Source: an uncultured Prevotella sp. (GTDB lineage Bacteria; Bacteroidota; Bacteroidia; Bacteroidales; Bacteroidaceae). Taken from it: DNA of 64,000 nucleotides. The position numbers and the translations under genes are program-made. The DNA lies in assembly GCA_902800365.1 (NCBI GenBank), contig CADCEF010000001.1, forward strand, positions 1 to 64,000. Direction: 5' to 3'. The first letter of the stretch is position 1; the number at the start of each line of letters is the position of its first letter. Below the pieces are notes generated by a model, which was given only the letters and a program-made list of their open reading frames with translations, was not told where the DNA came from and did not search any database. This document shows positions 26,412-32,980 of this stretch, piece by piece.

Positions 26412-27574
26412 TGATACGTGCATCTTTTTTCTATCAGGAGCTGGCAGCTTACGGCATCAACTTCTACACAGGCGTGCCCGATTCTTTGCTGAAGAATCTC
26501 TGCGCCTATGTCACCGATCATGCCGACCATCATATCATCGCAGCCAACGAAGGCGGCGCCATGGGTATAGCAGCTGGTCATTACCTGGCCACCGGTCAGA
26601 TTTCTGTTGTGTATATGCAGAATTCAGGCGAGGGCAACATCATCAATCCGTTGGCCTCGCTCGTCGATAAGGAAGTGTATAACATCCCCGTGCTTTTAGT
26701 GATTGGCTGGCGCGGCAAGCCTGGTGTTCACGACGAGCCCCAGCATGTAAAACAGGGCAAGGTAACCACCGCTCTTCTGGAGACGATGGGCATTCCCTAC
26801 AGCGTTCTTTCGAAAGACGAGCACGAGGCCAGTCTGCAGATTAAGCAGGCTGTCGAGAAGATGCAAATCTCCAAGGAGTGCTACGCACTGATTATCGAGA
26901 AGGACACCTTTGAGCCCTACCAGCTGTCAACGGTCAGCGCCCATCCAGAGCTGTCGCTGTCGCGAGAAGAAGCCATCGGCATCGTTGCTTCCGCCATCGG
27001 TCCGAAAGATGTGATTGTATCCACCACAGGTATGATCAGTCGCGAGCTCTTTGAGTATCGCACGCGGAACCATCAAGGTCACGAGCGCGATTTCCTCACC
27101 GTAGGTTCTATGGGACATGCCTCACAGATTGCCTTGGGCATCGCCTTAGAGAAGCCCGACCGCCGCGTATGGTGTTTCGATGGCGACGGTGCTGCCATCA
27201 TGCACTTAGGTGGGATGGCCATCGTAGGCAGTCAGGCGCTCGGCAACTACATCCACGTGGTGTTTAATAATGGGGCGCACGATAGTGTAGGCGGTCAGCC
27301 TACAGTAGGGTTGGATATCGACTTGCCCACCATCGCCAAGGCCGCTGGCTATAAGCAGGTGGTGAGTGTTTCCTCTAAGGAGGAATTGGAGAGATGTCTC
27401 GACTACGCTCGACATGACAAAGTGGGGGAAAGTCGACATGACAATGAGGGGGGAAACTTCTCACCTTTACTCTTAGAAATAAGAGTAAAAAAGGGTAATC
27501 GCAATGACTTGGGGCGGCCTACTACTACCCCCGTTGAGAACAAGGAAGCCCTGATGGATTTTTTAAAGCAATAA
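26411..27574 (+). CDS. aepY: Phosphonopyruvate decarboxylase
   Basis: ThDP-dependent enzyme that converts phosphonopyruvate to phosphonoacetaldehyde, pulling the unfavourable PEP mutase reaction forward. The 387-residue protein has YTGVPDSLLK, the ThDP-activating glutamate block AANEGGAMGIAAGHYLA, the ThDP/Mg motif CFDGDGAAIMHLGG, and the C-terminal LLEIRVKKGNRNDLGRPTT. Between LERCL and SPLLLEIRV there is a loop of about 20 residues (DYARHDKVGESRHDNEGGNF) that is normally shorter; its DNA (27391-27455) is a dispersed repeat inserted in frame. Start ATG 26411 overlaps the pepM stop. Confidence 0.93.
   Translation: MIRASFFYQELAAYGINFYTGVPDSLLKNLCAYVTDHADHHIIAANEGGAMGIAAGHYLATGQISVVYMQNSGEGNIINPLASLVDKEVYNIPVLLVIGWRGKPGVHDEPQHVKQGKVTTALLETMGIPYSVLSKDEHEASLQIKQAVEKMQISKECYALIIEKDTFEPYQLSTVSAHPELSLSREEAIGIVASAIGPKDVIVSTTGMISRELFEYRTRNHQGHERDFLTVGSMGHASQIALGIALEKPDRRVWCFDGDGAAIMHLGGMAIVGSQALGNYIHVVFNNGAHDSVGGQPTVGLDIDLPTIAKAAGYKQVVSVSSKEELERCLDYARHDKVGESRHDNEGGNFSPLLLEIRVKKGNRNDLGRPTTTPVENKEALMDFLKQ
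27391..27455 (+). repeat. Dispersed palindromic-type repeat inside the aepY coding sequence
   Basis: Begins GAGATGTCTCGACTACGCTC and continues GACATGACAAAGTGGGGGA, then repeats the second half as GTCGACATGACAATGAGGGG. It matches the element at 31673-31710 in the opposite orientation over about 38 bases with few differences. The sequence type (TCTCGACTnCGCTCGACATGACA) is like interspersed repeats seen in intergenic DNA of Bacteroidota. Here it is read in frame. Confidence 0.75.
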
Positions 27575-27578
27575 CACA

Positions 27579-28712
27579 ATGGAGTCACTCACTATCAAAC
27601 GAAACATACTGCTGAATCCTGGTCCCGCCACTACCACCGATACGGTGAAGATGGCACAAGTGGTGCCTGATATCTGTCCACGCGAACAGGATTTTGCCAA
27701 GCTCATGAAAGGTCTGCGTTCCGACCTTCTGAAGGTGGTTCATGCCCCAGCAGACCAATATACATCTGTACTGTTCTGCGGCTCAGGAACCATCAATATC
27801 GATATCTGCATCAACTCGCTGGTACCCGAAGGCAAAAAGATTCTGGTAGTCAACAACGGTGCCTATAACACCCGCGCCGTCGAGGTTTGTCAGATGTACC
27901 ATATTCCCCACATCAACCTCCAGTCGAGCGTATACGAGCAACCTGACTTGGCAGCAGTTGAGAAGGCGCTTAAGGATAATTCCGATGTGGCAGTGGTTTA
28001 TTGTTGCCACCACGAAACCGGGACAGGCATTCTTAATCCAATTCGCGAAATAGGAGCACTTGCTCACCAATATGGAGCTATATTCGTTACCGACACGACT
28101 TCTACTTTGGGAATGATTCCATTGGATGTTGTAAAAGATAATGTTGACTTTTGTATGGCTTCAGCACAGAAAGGTTTGATGGCAATGTCGGGATTATCAT
28201 TTATCATCGGCCGCGAAGATATCATCAAAGCTTCTAAGGATTATCCTACCCGTTCATATTATTGCAATCTGTATCTTCAGTACGAGTATTTTGAAAAGAC
28301 AGGCGAGATGCATTTTACTCCTCCTGTTCAGACTATTTATGCCACCATACAGGCTCTGAAGGAGTATTTTGCAGAAGGAGAGGTTGCTAAGTTTGCTCGT
28401 CACCACAGAGTTTACGAGGCAATTCATCAAGGGTTAAGCGAATTAGGATTCCAGACAGCGATTGACAAAAGCATTGAATCGGGACTTGTGGTTTCAGTAA
28501 AATACCCAGACGATCCTAACTGGAGTTTTGAGAAGGTACACGATTACTGTTATGAACGTGGATTCACAATCTATCCAGGTAAAATATCAACGACCAATAC
28601 CTTCCGTCTTTGTTCATTAGGAGCTATTGACGTAAAGGATATCGAAGATTTCTTTATTGTACTTAAAGACGCGCTGAAATATTACAATATCAAGTTAGTT
28701 TATCATGGCTAA
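27579..28712 (+). CDS. 2-aminoethylphosphonate aminotransferase (biosynthetic)
   Basis: PLP enzyme that aminates phosphonoacetaldehyde to 2-aminoethylphosphonate (AEP). The 377-residue class V fold-type I protein has LLNPGPATTTDTVK, the phosphate-binding FCGSGTINID, the PLP aspartate region FVTDTTSTLG and Lys198 in SAQKGLMAMSG. PhnW in AEP degradation is related, but the PepM/decarboxylase context points to synthesis. The DNA switches from about 50-60% G+C to about 40% near 28.03 kb, about 450 bases into the gene, suggesting a recombination joint. Overlaps the next gene by eight bases. Confidence 0.92.
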   Translation: MESLTIKRNILLNPGPATTTDTVKMAQVVPDICPREQDFAKLMKGLRSDLLKVVHAPADQYTSVLFCGSGTINIDICINSLVPEGKKILVVNNGAYNTRAVEVCQMYHIPHINLQSSVYEQPDLAAVEKALKDNSDVAVVYCCHHETGTGILNPIREIGALAHQYGAIFVTDTTSTLGMIPLDVVKDNVDFCMASAQKGLMAMSGLSFIIGREDIIKASKDYPTRSYYCNLYLQYEYFEKTGEMHFTPPVQTIYATIQALKEYFAEGEVAKFARHHRVYEAIHQGLSELGFQTAIDKSIESGLVVSVKYPDDPNWSFEKVHDYCYERGFTIYPGKISTTNTFRLCSLGAIDVKDIEDFFIVLKDALKYYNIKLVYHG

Positions 28713-29436
28713 ACAAGTAACAACAGCAATAATCATGGCAGCTGGTATGGGTACCAGATTCGGCCATAAGACTGACGATATGCCAAAAGGGTTTATTGAA
28801 GTTGGCGGTGTTCCTATGATTGAGCGTTCTGTACAGACCTTGATTGACTGTGGTATAACACGCATTGTTATCGGCGTGGGGTACCATCAGGAGGCTTATC
28901 GCGACCTGCAGAAGCGCTTTCCTCAGATAGAATGCGTTGAAAATCCCATTTATGCCGACACGAATAGCATGTACACACTTTTCTGTTGCCGTTTGGCTTT
29001 GGCACCTAATGAGGATTTTCTATTACTTGAGAGCGACCTGATATTCGAACATCGTGCAATAAAGGCTTTGTTAGACTGCGAGCAACCAGATGTAATGCTC
29101 ATAACACCTGTAACAAAGTTCCAGGACCAATATTATGTAGAAAGTGATAATAACAACGTTCTAACCCGATGCTCTATAAAGAAAGAAGACCTTGAAGTTA
29201 AAGGCGAACTGGTTGGTATTCACAAGCTATCAGCTCCATTCTTTACAAAGATGGCTAATGATTATGAAAATAAAATTACAGATAACTACAAATTAGGGTA
29301 TGAATACCAACTGCTTCACATGTCGCAGACAGGCAGTCCCGTCTACGTGCTTTGTGAAGAAGGATTGGCCTGGTACGAGATCGACGACGAGCAAGACCTC
29401 GCCTACGCAGAAAAGAATATCATCAATCGCATTTAG
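28705..29436 (+). CDS. PntC-like CTP:2-aminoethylphosphonate cytidylyltransferase
   Basis: A 243-residue NTP transferase of the LicC/PntC kind: IIMAAGMGTRFGHKTDDMPKG (nucleotide loop), a LLESDLIF aspartate and the late IDDEQDL aspartates. PntC enzymes couple CTP with AEP to give CMP-AEP for glycan or lipid decoration. The gene directly follows three AEP biosynthesis genes and precedes a LicD-like gene, so CMP-AEP is the likely product; choline-phosphate or another substrate is the alternative. Most of the gene is AT-rich (about 30-40% G+C), with a sharp switch to about 55-60% near 29.32 kb. Confidence 0.8.
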   Translation: MAKQVTTAIIMAAGMGTRFGHKTDDMPKGFIEVGGVPMIERSVQTLIDCGITRIVIGVGYHQEAYRDLQKRFPQIECVENPIYADTNSMYTLFCCRLALAPNEDFLLLESDLIFEHRAIKALLDCEQPDVMLITPVTKFQDQYYVESDNNNVLTRCSIKKEDLEVKGELVGIHKLSAPFFTKMANDYENKITDNYKLGYEYQLLHMSQTGSPVYVLCEEGLAWYEIDDEQDLAYAEKNIINRI

Positions 29437-29439
29437 CTT

Positions 29440-30270
29440 ATGCCAGCATACAGTATCAAAGAACTACAACAGCACATCATCCCCATCCTCCTGGATGTCG
29501 ATCGTGTGTGCCGCGAACATAACATCCGTTGCTACATCTGCGACGGCACCATGCTGGGCGCCGTCCGTCATGGTGGCTTCATTCCCTGGGACGACGACAT
29601 CGATGTCTGCATGCCTCGCCCCGACTACGAGCGCTTCATGCAGCACGCCAAAGAGTGGTTGCCCGAACGCCTGGAGGCCATCTGTGCCGAGAACGACGAA
29701 GACTACCCCTTCCCCTTTGGTAAGATACAAGACAATACCACCACGCTGATAGAGCGCATGCATATCGACTATATGGGCGGTCTCTATATCGATGTGTTCC
29801 CCATCGACGGCATGCCCCAGAGCAAGCTGCTGCAGGAGATTCAGCTGTGGCGCTACGAGTACTACAAGAAGGTGCTGTATTTCCTGCATCGCGACCCCTA
29901 CAAGCATGGTCGCGGTCCCAGCTCATGGATTCCGCTGCTCTGTCGCAAGCTCTATTCGCGCACCCGTCTGCAGCAGAAAATCAAGCGTCTCATGTGCAAA
30001 TACGATTACGAGCAGATGCCCATGACCGTGAATTTCGACGATGGTCATCGTGGTGTCATGCCCAAGGCGTTCTACGGCGCCCCCACACCAATCCGCTTCG
30101 AGGGCCAGGAGGTGATGGGTGTAGCCCATCCTCACGAGTACCTCAGCTGCACCTATGGCGAGTATATGGTCATCCCCAAGCAGGAGCACCAGCGCACCCA
30201 TAACTTCCAGTATCTCGACTACCATCTTCCTTACAGGGAGTATTCCGACAACAGGACATTCATCAGATAA
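29440..30270 (+). CDS. LicD family phosphotransferase
   Basis: LicD proteins transfer phosphocholine or a similar phospho-group from a CDP/CMP-activated donor to a sugar. The 276-residue protein has the family core CDGTMLGAVRHGGFIPWDDDID (metal aspartates 51-55), RPDYERF and the later GGLYIDVFPIDGMP. Following AEP synthesis and a PntC-like gene, it is the likely AEP transferase that puts the phosphonate on the surface glycan. Three bases follow the previous stop. Confidence 0.87.
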   Translation: MPAYSIKELQQHIIPILLDVDRVCREHNIRCYICDGTMLGAVRHGGFIPWDDDIDVCMPRPDYERFMQHAKEWLPERLEAICAENDEDYPFPFGKIQDNTTTLIERMHIDYMGGLYIDVFPIDGMPQSKLLQEIQLWRYEYYKKVLYFLHRDPYKHGRGPSSWIPLLCRKLYSRTRLQQKIKRLMCKYDYEQMPMTVNFDDGHRGVMPKAFYGAPTPIRFEGQEVMGVAHPHEYLSCTYGEYMVIPKQEHQRTHNFQYLDYHLPYREYSDNRTFIR

Positions 30271-30272
30271 CA

Positions 30273-31280
30273 ATGAACCGCAAAATATACTATCTGTTCC
30301 ATAGCGGCAAGAACTGCAAGTTCCTGTACTACCTCCGAAGTTATCTTCGCGAGGCGATGCCCCGCTGGTGCACGCAGATACAGCTCAAGTCGAAGCTGGC
30401 TAAGCTCGACGACCGTGCTGACAAGGCGTATATCCTGGAGCGCGTGAACTATTACAACAAGCTCACGCCCACCTCGCCCATCGATGCCACCCTGTGGAAC
30501 GAGCGGGCTGTAGAGGTGTGCCAGCAGCCCATGACCAACCAGTCGACCTACTACCACGATGCGATGGAGATAGCGCGCTATTTCAACGGCCATCTCAAGT
30601 GGATGCTGCGTCATGGCGACATCACCACCCTGCTGCCTCTGCCCACTATCATCAAGAGCCGTCCGCTCGGCAACAATAATCAGAACAACGTGATTCTCAA
30701 GCTCGATAAAGTGCGCCATTTTCTGTTCGTCAACGATACCAAGTCGTGGCGCGACAAGAAGGATATGGCCATCTTCCGTGGCGATATAGGCAACGAGGCT
30801 AATGGCGACGACAAGCCCAACCGCCGTGTGTTTATGACCCATTGGAAGGACCACCCGATGGTGGATGCCGCCTCGACCGATCTGGTGGAAGACCACCCCG
30901 AGTGGCGTCAGGAGAAGCTCACCATCGGCGAGCATCTCGACTATAAGTTCATCATGTCGCTCGAGGGCAACGATGTGGCCTCCAACCTCAAATGGGTGAT
31001 GTCGTCAAACTCCATTGCCGTCAGCCCTCGCCCCACATGCGAGACCTGGTTTATGGAGGGCACCCTCATCCCCAACTACCATTACATCGAGGTGAAGCCC
31101 GACTTCTCCGACCTTGAGGAGCGCCTGCAGTATTACATCGCCCACCCTGTCGAGGCCGAGGCCATCATCCTGCATGCCCACGAGTATGTCAGCCAGTTCC
31201 GCGACAAGAAGCGCGAGCAGCTCATATCGCTCCTGGTGCTGAAAAAATATTTTGAAATAACCAACAAGGTAGATCTATGA
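30273..31280 (+). CDS. Family GT90 glycosyltransferase (CAP10/LpsA-like)
   Basis: A 335-residue protein of the GT90 type: SFRGDIGNE-like block (AIFRGDIGNEA), LTIGEHLDYKFIMSLEGNDVASNLKWVMSSNS, and SPRPTCETWFMEGTLIPNYHYIEV, all typical of CAP10/LPS A-type xylosyl/glucosyl transferases. It probably adds a sugar to the surface glycan made by this locus; donor not predictable. Two bases follow the licD stop, and its stop overlaps the GT11 gene. Confidence 0.85.
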   Translation: MNRKIYYLFHSGKNCKFLYYLRSYLREAMPRWCTQIQLKSKLAKLDDRADKAYILERVNYYNKLTPTSPIDATLWNERAVEVCQQPMTNQSTYYHDAMEIARYFNGHLKWMLRHGDITTLLPLPTIIKSRPLGNNNQNNVILKLDKVRHFLFVNDTKSWRDKKDMAIFRGDIGNEANGDDKPNRRVFMTHWKDHPMVDAASTDLVEDHPEWRQEKLTIGEHLDYKFIMSLEGNDVASNLKWVMSSNSIAVSPRPTCETWFMEGTLIPNYHYIEVKPDFSDLEERLQYYIAHPVEAEAIILHAHEYVSQFRDKKREQLISLLVLKKYFEITNKVDL

Positions 31281-32113
31281 TATTTGCCCGAGATAAGAGT
31301 CAGATGTGCAACAACCTGCTGCAGTACGCCCACGTCTATGCGTGGGGCCGCGAGCACGGCAGGAAGGTGATATCCATGCGCTTCAGCTATAAGTATCAGT
31401 ATTTCCATATCTGCCATACCAGTCTCACGGGTTTTGGCTGGTATCTGTTTGCCAAATATATGTCAGCGCTCAAGCTGCTGCCCACCGCCAGCTTCAAGCA
31501 TAGCGACTGCGACCGCGAGGCTTTGGAACGCAAGATGCTCCGCCACAAGCACATCGTCGTCAGCGGCTGGAATGTTCGTTTCTACGATCTGTTTCTGAAA
31601 TACCGAAAAGAGATTTGCGAGCTCTTCACCCTAGATGAGCAATACACCGCCCCCGTGAAGGAAAAAATGGCCTCCCCCTCTGTCATGTCGAGCGAAGTCG
31701 AGACATCTCTCGCCCTCGGCGTTCACATTCGTCGAGGCGACTACGCTGAATGGCAGAACGGTCAGTATTACTTCGACGATGCCGTATATGCAGCACATAT
31801 CAACCGCTTCGCCGAGTTCCACCCCGACCAGACCATCCACGTCTTCCTCTCAACCAACGACAGTCAGGTCTCGGCCGAAGCCTACCAACAAGCCTGCCCC
31901 AAGGTGGTGATCCACCACTTCAAAGGCAGCGCCCCCGAAGACCTGTTCATGCTCTCCGAGTGCGACTACCTTATTGGTCCTCCCAGCACCTTCTCGCTAG
32001 TAGCCGCTATGTACCGCGATATTCCTTTATACCGCATGGATACAGCCGACGAGCAGCAGATGACGCCCGAGAGTTTCCGTTTGTTCGACTATTGGTTTAG
32101 AAGAATCCTTTAA
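31277..32113 (+). CDS. Family GT11 glycosyltransferase (alpha-1,2-fucosyltransferase-like)
   Basis: A 278-residue protein with the GT11 GDP-fucose motif GVHIRRGDY (His150-Tyr156) and the C-terminal FMLSECDYLIGPPSTFSLVAAMY. The N-terminus RDKSQMCNNLLQYAHVYAWGREHG is the family's GxGNQ-like start, with the Gly-Asn-Gln altered. Before the motif is an extra stretch ASPSVMSSEVETS encoded by a dispersed repeat (31673-31710) read in frame; its position just before the donor-binding strand could affect activity. Fucose transfer is inferred. Confidence 0.82.
   Translation: MIFARDKSQMCNNLLQYAHVYAWGREHGRKVISMRFSYKYQYFHICHTSLTGFGWYLFAKYMSALKLLPTASFKHSDCDREALERKMLRHKHIVVSGWNVRFYDLFLKYRKEICELFTLDEQYTAPVKEKMASPSVMSSEVETSLALGVHIRRGDYAEWQNGQYYFDDAVYAAHINRFAEFHPDQTIHVFLSTNDSQVSAEAYQQACPKVVIHHFKGSAPEDLFMLSECDYLIGPPSTFSLVAAMYRDIPLYRMDTADEQQMTPESFRLFDYWFRRIL
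31673..31710 (-). repeat. Dispersed repeat inside the GT11 coding sequence
   Basis: On the minus strand it reads GAGATGTCTCGACTTCGCTC then GACATGACAGAGGGGGA, nearly identical to the copy at 27391 but in the opposite orientation relative to the gene. In the gene's frame it encodes PSVMSSEVETS without a stop. Confidence 0.75.
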
Positions 32114-32116
32114 GTT

Positions 32117-32980
32117 ATGTCACAATTACGCAAAATCAGATACCGCCTGTTTTCATGGCGCCATTTCCCGCCATTAGTGGCCTCACCACAAGAGATTGAT
32201 GTGGTCATCCCCATTGTATCCAAGGATCTGCACATCCTGCCTTTATGTCTCGAAGGCGTGCGCCAACAGGTGGCCCATCCCATCAAAGATATCTATATTG
32301 TGGCCCCTGCCCAACAAGACATCATCCGTTTTTGCGAAGAACATCAGTTGCATTTTGTTGAAGAAACCTCTGTGTTAGGTTTCTCGCCCCGCGATCTGAA
32401 CATCGTGATACAGAATCCCGACGGCACCACCCGCGACCGCAGCGGTTGGCTCTTCCAGCAACTCATCAAACTCAGCGGTAAGGTGGGCACCTGCCAACAT
32501 TACCTCTGCATCGATGCCGACCACGTGCTGATTCGTCCGCATGTGTTTCTCACTGCCGATGGCAAGACCGTGTTCTACATGAGCTACGAAGAACATACCC
32601 CCTATTACGAGAATATCCACAAGCTGATGCCCGGTCTGCCCTTAGACGTTCTGTCGTATGTCGATCATAAGATGCTGTTCGACAAAACGAAGCTCCAACA
32701 GCTTCATCAGGCTTTAACCCAGACCGCCGGCGGCACTTGGATTGAGACCATTCTCTCGAGCTACGACCGCACCAGCTTTGCCGGTTTCTCCGAGTTCGAG
32801 CTCTATGGCAATTTCGTGCAGGAAAAAGAGCGCCGCCCCTGGCTACAGAAGCGTTTGCCCTATCGTGCGATAGCCGATTATGCTACCCTTCAGCGCAAGT
32901 GGAGCCGCAGCCGCTGGTCGCTCACCTTCCCTGAATACATGCGGCAGAATCACACTACAACGCCAAACGCAGACCGATAG
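32117..32980 (+). CDS. DUF6492-type glycosyltransferase-like protein
   Basis: A 287-residue cytoplasmic protein with a GT-A-like start (IDVVIPIVSKDLHILPLCLEG) and a DxD-type motif in YLCIDADHVLIRP. The pattern YYENIHKLMP...SYVDHKMLF and FSEFELYGNFV fits DUF6492 family proteins found in glycan loci. It would add a sugar or polyol to the surface glycan; the acceptor is unknown. Last gene of the phosphonate operon; its 3' end overlaps the convergent GT87-SUMF1 gene by 26 bases. Confidence 0.7.
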   Translation: MSQLRKIRYRLFSWRHFPPLVASPQEIDVVIPIVSKDLHILPLCLEGVRQQVAHPIKDIYIVAPAQQDIIRFCEEHQLHFVEETSVLGFSPRDLNIVIQNPDGTTRDRSGWLFQQLIKLSGKVGTCQHYLCIDADHVLIRPHVFLTADGKTVFYMSYEEHTPYYENIHKLMPGLPLDVLSYVDHKMLFDKTKLQQLHQALTQTAGGTWIETILSSYDRTSFAGFSEFELYGNFVQEKERRPWLQKRLPYRAIADYATLQRKWSRSRWSLTFPEYMRQNHTTTPNADR

